Source of the DNA: Cristatella mucedo
Lineage: Eukaryota; Bryozoa; Phylactolaemata; Cristatellidae
Direction: 5' to 3'
DNA: 64,000 bases
Assembly (NCBI GenBank): GCA_009760855.2
Contig: WPIO01000059.1
Span: 501,001-565,000 of the forward strand
Positions 13,160 through 22,965 of this stretch are shown in pieces. Under the pieces are notes generated by a model. The model saw nothing but the letters and a program-made list of their open reading frames with translations. It ran no database searches and was not told where the DNA came from. Numbering within the stretch: position 1 is the stretch's first letter; the number at the start of each line of letters is the position of its first letter. The translations under genes and the position numbers were made by a program.

Positions 13160-13777
13160 CTACCATTCACGGTAGGCTAGCCGCAAGGCGAGCACGAACG
13201 AGATGCCTTTGCTGCTGTAAAGAAGGGCGCTCAACACGAACTGCTGTATCTTCTCTTTGTCCAGCTGGGGAAGGCAGCTCGCGTCGAAGCCGCAGTCATC
13301 GGCCTCGAACTTGGCGTCGGCCTCGAGCTCGATGACGTGCTCGAGCAGGCGCACAATTTCGAGCCCGGCAGCAGTGGAGCAGCTAGCGAACTGCTGACGA
13401 GCGTCGGGCGGCAGGCGGCGGAGAGCGGCGACGAAGTAGGGAGCGCCGTAGACGGCTCGGTTCTCGGCGGGCAAATCGAGGAACGGAGGCGGCAGGCCGA
13501 GCTTCTGCATCAGCTCGTCGATCTCGGCGGCTCTCGGCTCGGCGTCGGCCGGCAGAGCGGCCTTGACCTGGCCGGCCAAGACCTTGAGACGCAGATTGAC
13601 TTCGTGAGCTTGATCCGAGAGTGGTCGAACGGCGTCGTCGCCGCCTTCACCGGAAGCGTCGATGTCGGTCTCTTGGCAGCTGCTGCTGCTGCTGGCTGCT
13701 GGGTCTGCATCTGGCAGCTGCAGCTGCCGCAGGATGACTTTTCTCAGCTGCTCTCGCTTGTCGGCCGAAATACTCAA
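13160..13777 (-). CDS. Family X repeat-borne protein, unknown function
   Basis: An intact frame of about 205 residues; I do not recognise the family. In order it has a basic N-terminal helix-like segment (KREQLRKVILRQLQLP), a low-complexity Ala/Ser stretch, an acidic-basic middle containing VRPLSDQA and ELMQKLGLPP, then a leucine-rich C-terminal half containing YFVAALRRLPPDARQ and FVLSALLYSSKG. There is no membrane segment or signal peptide. The family occurs five times here (4746-5415, this copy, 39345-39867, 47399-47990, 61201-61899), always within a larger repeated unit. The fullest copy (61899) starts at an ATG about 24 residues further upstream; here the frame opens without that ATG. The C-terminus differs from the 61201 copy, ending in LAYREW. 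It may be a gene carried by a non-autonomous element or an amplified retrocopy. Confidence 0.45.
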   Translation of the reverse strand: MSISADKREQLRKVILRQLQLPDADPAASSSSSCQETDIDASGEGGDDAVRPLSDQAHEVNLRLKVLAGQVKAALPADAEPRAAEIDELMQKLGLPPPFLDLPAENRAVYGAPYFVAALRRLPPDARQQFASCSTAAGLEIVRLLEHVIELEADAKFEADDCGFDASCLPQLDKEKIQQFVLSALLYSSKGISFVLALRLAYREW

Positions 13778-14751
13778 ATAACCGAAAAACTCTGGAGAAA
13801 GACTTTTGTAATGAGTAAAAGCCGATCGATTTGCTTTACAAAACCTAACATGTGTCTCTACAGTGCAGCGGCCACTGAAGTCTCCCGGTAGGCTGGCAGA
13901 GCTGGAGCTCTGGAGCTCTGGAGCAAGGACAATAGTGAGCTAAGGTGTTTAATTCGATGGAAGTCGGCGATGTCACTTAACTTTACAGCTTTCAACATTG
14001 ACAATGAAATATGTTCAGTTTTTGTGTTAGTTACTGTCAGTGATGTAGCAGCCTCCTTGACTGTTCAAGTGGTTCACTGCCTGAAGTGGAAAACTTGACG
14101 GCACTAGTGGGAAGCTATCCGAACCACCTGAATAGCCGTTTGGACTGCAGGCGGCTGGCCTGACTGCATTCGATCAAGCAACTGCACCCGCTCGGCATGA
14201 GCTGAACAGCTAGTAACTGAATAGTCCCAGATACTTCAGGAACTTTGGAAATACCTAATTAGATCGTGCCCTGATGGACCTCTCGCTCGAGGCCCCCCGA
14301 AGGAGAGCCTGGCAAATCGAGACAGCCAATAGCAACAAAGCGAATCACTAACAATTTGATGCCCGGGGCGGACCGTAGTCGACCGTCAGCGAAAATCACA
14401 ACGTGGAATCCATAACAATGATGGATAACGTGTCGGGGCGGCACTGCTGGGAATAAAATCGTAGGCATCCAGCACCACATAGTCAAAATCTGTAGACTCA
14501 GTGTAGTCAAAATTTGTAAAGGGGGCAGAGAGAAACTTGACCTCACCCAGGCAACATGCCAATTAAAGAGGTGACATGAAGCACAAGTCCGGGGGACAGC
14601 TTCTCGGCGAAGTACCGCAAATTCGGAGTGCAACGTTCGTTAGTCGTAAACTGTAATAAGGGGGCAGCCTGGTCTTGGCCGAGGTCGATCGAACTTTACG
14701 CTCGGTCCGTCAGGTTCAGCATCAGCTCTCAGCGAGCTACTAGTCAAGCAA

Positions 14752-14908
14752 TGCATCGAGTTCAAGGTAGTTTTGCTCACATTTTAGGTCGCTTTGATCT
14801 TTGGCTCCAGCCTATCTCTCAGATCTACGTACTCCCCCACTTGGCCAAGCATCGTACTACTAGCTTTTCGGAAGCTAACAATTTACCAATACCTCTTACA
14901 AACCTCAA
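14752..14908 (+). mobile_element. LINE fragment truncated at block boundary
   Basis: Same LINE C-terminal fragment as 6372-6600, ending abruptly at 14908 within the coding match. The point of truncation is the end of the duplicated block. Confidence 0.6.
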
Positions 14909-15195
14909 GCCACGCCGAACTCCAAATCGCTCAATAAAATAAATTAAAATTTGTGCTAAAAAATTTGAACATACTTTCAGACCATTTTACGCGCTCAGTA
15001 TTGGGCAATGCATGGCACAGGCGGACCACAGCTGTGCACCGGCCGACCCAGATGGTGATCCCACCATCTTGCCACCAGTGGGTTACCGGCCTGTGTCCAT
15101 GCCACATAACAGGCCTACCACAGCTGTGCACCGGCCGACCCAGATGGTCAATCCACCATCTGGCCACTAGCGGGTTACTGGCCTGTGTCCAGTTG
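14908..15195. repeat. Host repeats at the left viral junction
   Basis: Bases 14908-15018 are a third copy of the segment at 2306-2414 and 10686-10790. From 15027 to 15195 there are two tandem units of about 88 bp that start ACCACAGCTGTGCACCGGCC and end near GGCCTGTGTCCA. Viral similarity begins at about 15195, in mid-gene, so this is a rearranged host-virus boundary and not a natural viral end. Confidence 0.65.
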
Positions 15196-15752
15196 TCAGG
15201 TAACTGCATTTTATTCCAAGCTTTATATATTCCAGAGAAATACATAGCTTTCTCTACTGCTTCATATGGTGTTCCTCCAACCATTGCATGGTCGAATGAA
15301 CCTTGTTGATTCGAACTATAACCTAGAGTATCACCTATTGAATTAATTCCACCAGAGTTTATTCCGAGTAGTACAAAATAGTCACCAACAACTTGCATTA
15401 TTATTCTGTCATCTGTATCATCACTATATTTTATTCCACTACTATTTCTATTAGCAGAGTTGTAAAATGAGCCAGCCTTTCTTACAGCTTGATTTAATGC
15501 AAAGTTAATCTTTTGGCTATCGTAATATCCTTCAGGTATAGCAACTGAGAAACTGTTAGAGCTCGTCATACTTGCTTTATACCAAAGCATATCATTTACT
15601 CCAGTAGTAACAGTAGATATCACTCTATTAGTATAAGTAAACTCAACTCTACGTAACCCTATCTTATTGAATCCAGAATCTGATCCAAGCATTAGCGGTG
15701 GAACTAGTGTTTTTGAGTCGGAACTTGTGGTTCCTGTTATTCTTATAGACAT
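15195..15752 (-). pseudogene. Penton-like minor capsid protein B, second divergent copy (truncated)
   Basis: Homologous to the gene at 22037-22941: both share MLGSDSG-NKIGL, VEFTYTN and the run IGDTLGYSSNQQG / VGGTPYEAVEKAMYFSG. It starts at an ATG at 15752, with a TATAATATAAG motif just upstream. It keeps about 185 viral residues and then runs into host repeat at 15195, so the C-terminal third is missing. Within what is left the frame is open. The assignment as a penton or minor capsid protein rests on gene order next to its A partner and on the β-rich composition; no fold was computed. It is either a paralogue in the same virus or part of a second integrated virus. Confidence 0.55.
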
Positions 15753-15759
15753 TCTTATA

Positions 15760-16440
15760 TTATATTTTAATAATTTTTCTTACAAAAGTTGTCTGATGTG
15801 AACCAACATCTAAAACTTTTAAATTTGATCTGTAATATTGATTAATATTAGAAATAGAATCTCCAACAATATTATGATATTCAAGAGTAATTGGTTCATA
15901 TACCATTCGTTCCCAAGGATAGAAATTATAAGCAAAACTTCTTAACACATGTGTTTCATTATTATTTTTATTTAATTTGTTCCACTTGCAACTAAATTGC
16001 ACTTTACAAGAATTAGATTTAAGTCAGAAACAAAAAAACTTTATTCTCTGAATAAGTTCAAACACCAGGACTTACAACTGCTGTGGGTGAATTGTTTTCC
16101 AGGAGCTGCACTATATATAAATGTATTTAATGGCAGAGTTGTATCTGTTGTATGCACAGATCCGGTGAATCCAAGAGTACTTGACATAGTAGATTTAACA
16201 GCCACAAATGTAGACCCAGCATGCATACTTATCCAAGGGTTAGAAGTAGCAGCATCAATACCTAAAACAAATTTATCCGTGGTAGCTCCGAATGACACAA
16301 CAGAATTATTTATTGTATCTGCAATACCAACATTTACATCATCGGACACAGCAGCGTACATTCCAGGAGGTATCCTTACTATTCGCTCAGATCCACCAGC
16401 AAGTCTATAAACAAAATTGTTGTTGGAAGATGTAATCTGT
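15760..16440 (-). pseudogene. Penton-like minor capsid protein A, second divergent copy (broken)
   Basis: Homologous to 22966-23817. The matching blocks include DDVNVGIADTINNSV, GATTDKF and, near the C-terminus, MVYEPITLEYHNI. It ends 8 bp before the B copy starts, the same A-then-B order as in the main element. It is damaged by frameshifts near 16090, 16030 and 15840 and an in-frame TGA at 16058-16060. The N-terminal part is cut at about 16440, where LINE sequence begins. It shows that more than one copy of this virus, or of this gene pair, was captured here. Confidence 0.55.
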
Positions 16441-18905
16441 GCTTGCTAATGGATTGGAGTTCAATGAAGTTAATCTCTCAAGTGTGGGGGAGATAAATAA
16501 AATACCGATTGAGCATACAGAAAGTTTTTGAAATCTGTTTGTGATGCAGGTCTTCTTGATCTACATTCAGACTCGACCGGCAGCCTCAATACCCTCACTA
16601 ATGCAATGAACATCACACTCAGGAGTGCTCTTGACAAGCATGCTCCCGTTCATTCTATCCGTGTTCAAAGTCGTGGAGATTCCTTTCAATTTACAAAAAA
16701 ACTCCTAAAAATGCCCCGGGTTAAGTGCAGGCTTGAACGTCGTTTCAAGAAATCAGGGTCTTATGCAGATCTAGTCAATTTCAAAGACTTCCTTCGAGTT
16801 TACACCCGAAAGCTTAAAAAAGCAAGGGCTTCTTTTTTCATCCGAAAGCTGAATTCCTGCCAGTCGGACCCTAAACAGATTCATAAGACAGTAAACCATT
16901 TACTGGCCAATGCTGACAGGTCTGACTCCCCAGATAATAAGGACTCAGCCGAAAGGTTTTCAGCATTCTGTACTGAAAAAAATCGTGCACATTCGTGCCT
17001 CTATTAAGCCCCCTCCGACTAAAGCAATTGCGGTTTCACAACCTGTGACCTTCCTTACAAGGTTCTCCGAGGTTTATGCATGCAATGTGGCTATCCTTAT
17101 ACAGAGCAAAGTTCTTACGCTGACCCACTAGGTCCGCCACGGCTTCTTCGTATCTAGCTGAACTGCTGTATCAGTTTCAGCCTGTTCGCGCCCTCAGGTC
17201 CTGTGTGGACAATAAATTAGCTGTCCCATTCCTCCGCCTAGAGACCGTTGGCGACAGAAGCTTTAGCTCTGCAGGTCCTAGACTGTGGAACTCGCTTCCA
17301 CAATTCTTACGCAACGACAACTACTCTCCAACTGCCGACTATGGCACATCTGTTTCAGCTGTCCTGAACTGCTACTTCTATGCTACTCACTACCTCAACT
17401 GCTCTCCTGACTCTGCTATGCTTCCCACTTTCTTTTGGTTGCGTGAGACGGAGTCTGTTGGCTACCGAATGCGTACCGAAAGCCGCTTAGGCTGTGAGTG
17501 TGCTATACAAAACTCTCCTTCGTAACACCCACATGGTCTTTATGACTTTGTGGAGTTACAGACGGAGATACATTACATTACATTACATACTTGAAAAGCC
17601 TGGATTAGACACCGAGGTCCTTGCAAACTATCGTCCTGTTTCACTTCTTCCTTTCCTATCAAAGATTCTTGAAAAAATTGTTGCTAAGCAGCTGATTCAA
17701 CATATTGAAAAGAATGTAATGTCAGAAACATTTCGATCAGGATTCAAGAGGCAGCACTCCACTGAAAATGCTCTCCTCCGTGTTAACAATGACATTTTAC
17801 ATGGCAATGACGACGGGAATGTCACTGCCCTAGCTCTGCTAGATCTGCCTGCTGTTTCGACACAATTGATTACGACGGTCTGATTGAACGATTAAGAACA
17901 ACGATCGGTCTGGCAGACGAAACACTGGCGTGGTTTAAATCGTACTTGTCTGATCGTGTTCAATCTGTGTCGTGTGGTGGTCAGGTCTCACACACGAGAA
18001 GGATCACCTGTGGAGTCCCTCGAGGGTCTGTACTCGATCCATTGCTGTTCTCCATTTATACAAAAACCTCTGGGAAAAGTGATCAAGGCCCATGGAATAG
18101 GATATCACTTTTATGCTGACAATACTCAGTTGTATTTGTCATTCAAACCGTCGGAATATGCTGCAGCAACTGAAAAACTGAATGCTTGCCTTGCTGATAT
18201 TCAATCCTGGATGTCGGAAAACGTCCTGAAATTAAATGATGATAAAACCGAACTGCTGCTCATTGGACACCCTAAGCGTGTGGCTGGATTAAAAGACTTT
18301 GCTCTTCTAATAGGTGTTGCTGTTGTACGACCATCACCACGTGCTCAAAATTTAGGTGTCGTTTTCGACAACTGCCTCAATTTTAAAGCTTCATTCAGAA
18401 GACTGGTTCTGCAGCTAGCCATCACGTCCGATCCCTATGCAAGATTAGGAGCTGTCTTCCACAGTGGCTTGCCCAAAATTCAACTAGCTCCTTAGTTCGG
18501 TCTTGGCTCGATTATTGCAATTCCCGATTGGCTGGGCCAAAAAAGCGATTAGGCCACTGCAGCTGACCATGAATATGGCTGCAAGGCTAGTCTTCAAGTC
18601 CCAGCGGTTTGAGCACGTGTCTCCTTTGCTAAATAATATAAGATGGATGCCGATTGACCAACGGATTCAGAGCAAGGTTCTTACGCTGACCCACGAGGCC
18701 CGCCATGGCTTGGCTCCTTCGTACCTAGCTGAACTTCGGCATCAGTTTCAGCCTGTTTTCGCCCTCAGGTCCCGTGTGGACAATAAATTAGCTGTCCCAT
18801 TCCTCCGCTTAAAGACCGTTGGCGACAGAAGCTTTAGCTCTGCAGGTCCTAGACTGTGGAACTCACTTCTGCAATTCTTACACAACGACAACTACTCTAC
18901 TATTA
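16441..18905 (+). mobile_element. Degenerate CR1/L2-like LINE
   Basis: Pieces of a non-LTR reverse-transcriptase polyprotein appear in order. A pre-RT region (16528-16980) is followed by the RT start with NYRPVSLLPFLSKILEKIV (about 17620-17720), a catalytic-loop region reading YHFYADNTQLY (about 18105-18135) and the C-terminal region with PRLWNSLLQF (about 18840-18880). The usual second Asp of the RT box is Asn here, so catalysis would be lost. There are frameshifts near 17870, 17950 and 18495 and a nested LINE fragment inside. The element splits viral sequence, separating the damaged penton pair on its left from the fibre fragment on its right. Confidence 0.75.
17104..17590 (+). mobile_element. 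Nested LINE 3' end, family B
   Basis: Bases 17104-17300 repeat the C-terminal coding end seen again at 18668-18900 (CAGAGCAA-GTTCTTACGCTG onward). They are followed by a 3' region that also occurs, reversed, at 43090-43350, 57480-57650 and 58600-58870, ending in (ACATT)n. It interrupts the surrounding LINE between its pre-RT and RT parts, so it was inserted or recombined later. Confidence 0.65.
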
Positions 18906-19032
18906 CCGACCATGATCCAGAATCATTAATTGGATCTGATAAATTTATAATTCTATTACTATTTGCATTAAGATCTGATAATATCATACCATTACCTTTA
19001 GAAACATAATCCTCCTCTCTAAACTTTGACAT
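18906..19032 (-). pseudogene. Fibre-like protein, N-terminal fragment
   Basis: About 40 residues starting MSKFREEDYV and containing LNANSNRIINLSDPIN, the same shaft-repeat signature as the forward fibre genes at 28816-31129. The start at 19032 is preceded by the viral gene-start motif (TATATAGAAA on the minus strand). The gene is cut at 18906 by the LINE. It shows that a fourth fibre gene once lay downstream of the exonuclease on the minus strand. Confidence 0.6.
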
Positions 19033-19149
19033 TTTCTATATATTCGTTGATTCATATTTTATTTCCTTCTAATATCTCTTTTACAACAGGAACTATTCTT
19101 CCAAATCTTCCATAATCCTCTTCCTCAACTACTTGTATTTCTACTTTTT

Positions 19150-19845
19150 TTATATAATATTGTATATCAAAACCAAAACTTTTTTATTGTTAAATCCATC
19201 AAAATCACTTATTATATCAAATTCAAAATCATAATATTTTTCATCTTTAAGTAAAAACATAAACAAAGGTTCTCTTATCGGCATATCAAAAATGTAACTT
19301 GTAGGGATTCTTACTGAACCAGCAACTACATAATCTTTGGGAATATCATCACAATTCAATCCACGAGCAAAGATTTCAAATTCACTATGAAAACATCTAT
19401 TTAATTTTATTACATGAAGTCCTAATAAACATTGAGCAAGATATTGTTTTGGAATAAAATCTTCCACAATACTACGACTCCATAAACACTTTATCTCAAT
19501 TAATGTATCTTCATCTATAATTCCATCTGGAGAATATCTATAAACACCGTCACTAGTAAAGCAATCATTTACATTTTCAATACTTCTAATTTCATTTCTA
19601 AATATTTAGCAGCTATTTGTTCAAAAACTTTACCAAATATCATTTGTGCAAATCTCATTGGTTGAGAATTAGCAATATATTTTTTTATTTTCTATTAGCA
19701 ATTAATTCGATATCACAATCAATTTGTGAACCAAAAACCATATCACTTCCTAAAACAGAATAGACTTCTGATCCACCTATATTTAAACTCATAGATCTCT
19801 TCCATTCATCAGACCCTTGAATAAAATTTGTTTTTTGAATTATAT
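19150..19845 (-). pseudogene. YqaJ/lambda-type exonuclease (viral recombinase), frameshifted
   Basis: Reading the minus strand in three adjoining frames gives a recognisable PD-(D/E)XK exonuclease of the YqaJ/lambda Red-alpha family. It has an N-terminal GSDEWKRSMS...IGGSE motif, a GKVFEQ helix with the expected Glu, SPDG supplying the metal-binding Asp, EIKC (the ExK pair), and a YLAQ motif downstream. This family resects DNA ends in single-strand-annealing recombination. There are frameshifts near 19690 and near 19600. The gene lies just downstream of the capsid gene. No ATG is seen at the expected start (about 19845), only ATA. The set and order of motifs make the assignment fairly firm; the gene is inactive as written. 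Confidence 0.65.
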
Positions 19846-19863
19846 TTAGTTATTATAATTTTA

Positions 19864-21393
19864 TTAACAATCTTCTCCATCATAAATCATATTACTCTTA
19901 CTACAAGTGAAATTAGCACCACTTCCATTAGAAGTTAACTCAGCAGTATTCTTGCAAATAGTCAAATAGTGAACTAACAATGTGCTTCCAGCAGGAACAG
20001 CACTATTGAATTCAATAGTTACATCTAGCCGAGGAGTCACTCTAAGAGGTTCATCATTGTATTGCAAGCCAGCAACATGAATAGGATAAAGTGACATCCA
20101 TTCTGAGAAAGAAACACCAGTTGGATTAGCAAGCTCATTCATACCAAGATATTGTTTTCTGAAAGTCGTGAAATCCATATAGGCTTGTGCATGCTTACCA
20201 AGTTTTGGTAAACTAGATCTTGGAACTTTAGGATATTGTTTAGCTCCAGCAAAAGCTGATACACTTTTAATATCACAATGATTGTAAGTACAGGGGTTAC
20301 CAGTATAACTGTCATATTTATCAGCATTTTGAACTGCAACTATCAACCACCTAACTTTATCAATTGTATTTTGAACTGATAAAGTTTTATTAAATCCAAG
20401 ATTTTGATTGAAAGTATTTAAAGTAACGTTTTCATATCGTCTAAGTATGTAATTTAGTCTAATTTTCTTTGATTTCTCACTTGAAATATCTGCAAGTGCT
20501 CTTTGAATACTTCCTTTTGGTGTTACACATGCTGCTACAAGTCTCATTTTTGACATTGCAGTTCTAAAAGCAGTATACATACTTTGTCCATTAGCTATTA
20601 CTGGTGATATAGCTCCATTGACAATTTTTCCACCCATCGTATTTGCACTATCATTTGCACCTCCACTTGTTTCTGTCATAATAATATCTCTATCAAATCC
20701 ACCAGCACGAGTCATTTCAAGTGTAAATGGAATATTATAAAGAATTTTATTCATATCAGCACAAAAACCAGAGATTCTTGATAGAGGTAATGCAACACTG
20801 AAATTTCCAACTTCGTCAATAGTTGTATTTATAAGTCCTCTTCTAACTACAAATCCAGTGTTTTTATCACTAGGACCAGAAGAATTAGGACTTACATAAG
20901 AAGTAAGACCTTCAGATAAATCGTTAATTCCAGCTGCTTCATCTTTTCTCCATCCGGTAGCAGGACCTTCAGTTCTGTTATATTCATTCGGATAACATAG
21001 AAGACCCATTAGTGTTGAAACACATCCAACTCCTTCTTTTAGTGGTAGGCTTTCAATCTCTTCAGTGCCAAGTCTGATTCTCATACTGCTAAACATCCAT
21101 GCACCAGCATTATTAACAAGACTGAATGCAAGATTTCTATGACGACTACTAAAAGCTCCACCAGCTGCAGTCTGGACTTGTATTTGTCCTTCAAGTAAAA
21201 GATAACTATCAGGTAGAACATAGCATGTTTGTTGTTGACCAGGAATAATGAAACCAACTAATTTACTAGTAACAAAATCAGTCTCATTTCCATTAACTTG
21301 AGGAAACTCTATAAATTGATGATCTCTAAGTTTATATTCGGGAAACTCAGGTTCTCCAAGTTCGAGTATACTATCGATAGGCGCACTTGCCAT
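19864..21393 (-). CDS. Major capsid protein candidate (double jelly-roll type)
   Basis: An intact frame of 509 residues from MASAPIDSI at 21393. I chose this start, and not one 18 codons upstream, because the viral gene-start motif (TATATAGAGAAGAAA) ends exactly there. It is the longest unbroken gene of the element, rich in β-prone segments and Asn/Gly/Ser loops, with no signal peptide or membrane segment. Its length is in the range of double jelly-roll capsid proteins of Polinton-like viruses, and it is surrounded by penton-like, protease and packaging genes. It probably forms the hexon shell. The fold is inferred, since I recognise no diagnostic motif by eye. Its integrity contrasts with its broken neighbours and could mean recent capture or chance. 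Confidence 0.6.
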   Translation of the reverse strand: MASAPIDSILELGEPEFPEYKLRDHQFIEFPQVNGNETDFVTSKLVGFIIPGQQQTCYVLPDSYLLLEGQIQVQTAAGGAFSSRHRNLAFSLVNNAGAWMFSSMRIRLGTEEIESLPLKEGVGCVSTLMGLLCYPNEYNRTEGPATGWRKDEAAGINDLSEGLTSYVSPNSSGPSDKNTGFVVRRGLINTTIDEVGNFSVALPLSRISGFCADMNKILYNIPFTLEMTRAGGFDRDIIMTETSGGANDSANTMGGKIVNGAISPVIANGQSMYTAFRTAMSKMRLVAACVTPKGSIQRALADISSEKSKKIRLNYILRRYENVTLNTFNQNLGFNKTLSVQNTIDKVRWLIVAVQNADKYDSYTGNPCTYNHCDIKSVSAFAGAKQYPKVPRSSLPKLGKHAQAYMDFTTFRKQYLGMNELANPTGVSFSEWMSLYPIHVAGLQYNDEPLRVTPRLDVTIEFNSAVPAGSTLLVHYLTICKNTAELTSNGSGANFTCSKSNMIYDGEDC

Positions 21394-21410
21394 TTTCTTC
21401 TCTATATAAA
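21394..21410 (-). promoter_or_regulatory. Viral gene-start motif of the capsid gene
   Basis: On the minus strand the sequence TTTATATAGAGAAGAAA lies directly against the start ATG. The same element (consensus about TATATAGAAA touching the ATG) precedes most genes of the viral region on both strands, and none of the host-side frames. It is probably a viral promoter or initiator giving very short leaders. Confidence 0.6.
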
Positions 21411-21421
21411 ATACTAAAATT

Positions 21422-22027
21422 TTATTTTTGAATATATAATCCAGCACCTAATCTTTTCTTTATGTTTCCACCGTAAGTATCAATCCTAGGACTAACATAG
21501 GGAACAACAGCTTTAGTGTTAATTACTTTCTCTATTTCTTTATATGCTTTAGGATCATTCTCTTTAAGAGTCTCTGAATAGTCTTCCACTTCTGTATCTT
21601 CTTCTATCTTTGCCTTTCTACTTTTTTAGATTTTTTCTTAGTAACCTTTTTTCAAGCGTAACTTCTTTTAATTTAAGATCCATTTCTTTCATCTTTCTAT
21701 CATATTCTTCTTTTTTTTCTTTTTCTTTTCAAGTTCATATTCAAGTTCTTTCTTTCTCTTTTCTTCTTCAAGTTTATCATCCATCTCTCTACGTTTAACA
21801 GCATAATCTTGATCTATCTTTTCTTTTTTAGTTTGAAGTTCAGTAAGCTTTCTTGCTTGATGCATTTCAATACCTTTGTTAGCTATCGTTAATCCAGCAT
21901 CAACAGCTTTACTTGTAGTACCTAAAACTAGATTAAAGATATTAAGAGCATTATCAAACTTTGCTCCAGATCCACGATATTTTCCACCATGTATTCTTTG
22001 TTGACCAACTCTTGCATAGCTACCCAT
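21422..22027 (-). pseudogene. Lysine/glutamate-rich coiled-coil virion protein, frameshifted
   Basis: It starts at MGSYARVGQQRIHGGKYRG, with AATATAGACC just before the ATG. The N-terminal 40 residues are Gly-rich and basic, followed by a hydrophobic patch and then a long charged segment of Lys/Glu heptads typical of a coiled coil. The frame breaks in the A-rich run near 21715 and again near 21625, and the last part ends at a TAA at 21422. Homopolymers lie at both breaks, so sequencing error is plausible. It sits between capsid and penton-like genes, suggesting a minor capsid or core role. I do not recognise the family. Confidence 0.5.
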
Positions 22028-22036
22028 TGGTCTATA

Positions 22037-22941
22037 TTACTTTGAAATTTCTATTGTTACAATTACATCAGTTATAATTGAAACAGGACTTCCATTTTGA
22101 TCTGTTAAACTTATCTTAAAACTACTTATCCCATCTATATCTCCACGTGTTGGTAAATACAATACATTAGAAATATGTAGATCAACCTTTCCACCTGGAC
22201 TAATATCATCAATATCTATAATATATAAAGATTTACATTGCTCTAAGAATCCTTTTTTTCTTTCTACATAATTCTTAAGAGAATCAACTAAATCACAATC
22301 AACACTTATCCGTCGTATTCCTTTATTGTCTGGTAATAACATTTTATTCCATGCTTTAAATATTCCAGCAAAGTACATTGCTTTTTCTATCGCTTCATAT
22401 GGTGTTCCACCTACAAGAGCACTATCAAATGTTCCTTGTTGATTCGAATTAAAACCAAGAGTATCACCAATGGAATTCACAGCAACATTACAATTGCTTC
22501 CAAGTAGAACAACATAATCACCAACTATTTGCATTAATATATTCTATCGTCTGTATTAACACTAAATTTTATACCTGCACTATTTCTTTTAGTTGTATCA
22601 TAAAAAGCACTAACTGTTGATGTAGTTGTTGAACCATTTGCAGCGACGATAGTTTTTGGTTGAGGTTCTGATAGTCCTCCATTTAGAGCTGCTGTTATTT
22701 TATTTGAATCATAATAACCAGGACAAATTGTGATATAAGCAAGTGATGCATCAGTCATTGACCACTTAAACCAAAGTTTATCATTTATATCTCTAAGTAT
22801 ATTTAATACTGCTTTATTAGTATAAGTGAATTCTACTCTACATAATCCAATTTTATTATAACCCGAATCAGATCCAAGCATAATCGGTGGATATAATGTT
22901 TTTGATTCTGAACTACTAGTTCTAGTTAATCTTATTGATAT
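22037..22941 (-). pseudogene. Penton-like minor capsid protein B
   Basis: About 300 residues in two frames joined at 22534. The first half carries MLGSDSGYNKIGL and VEFTYTN; the second carries VGDYVVLLGSN, IGDTLGFNSNQQG and VGGTPYEAIEKAMYF. The C-terminus ends in β strands around FKISLTDQNGSPV. The position aligned with the start ATG of its relative at 15752 reads ATA (22939-22941), behind an intact TATAGAAA motif. A small AT insertion near 22535 causes the frameshift. It follows gene A by 24 bp, and the pair is duplicated at 15195-16440. I infer a penton base or related vertex role from order and composition. Confidence 0.5.
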
Positions 22942-22965
22942 TTTTCTATATTAAACTTCGAGAAT

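Larger units (their letters stand above)
8378..14908. repeat. 6.5-kb duplicated block, copy 2
   Basis: Near-identical second copy of 1-6537. It is the cleaner copy, with no ambiguous base, and its family X reading frame (13160-13777, minus) is intact. The copies part at 14908, where this one switches to a third copy of a 105-bp segment also found near 2306 and 10686. The switch suggests that recombination between short repeats defined the block edge. Confidence 0.9.

Noticed and set aside
14931-15752. A 273-residue viral-host fusion protein
   Set aside because: The frame simply runs out of the truncated penton-like gene into host repeat; no sign that the extension is a real domain.
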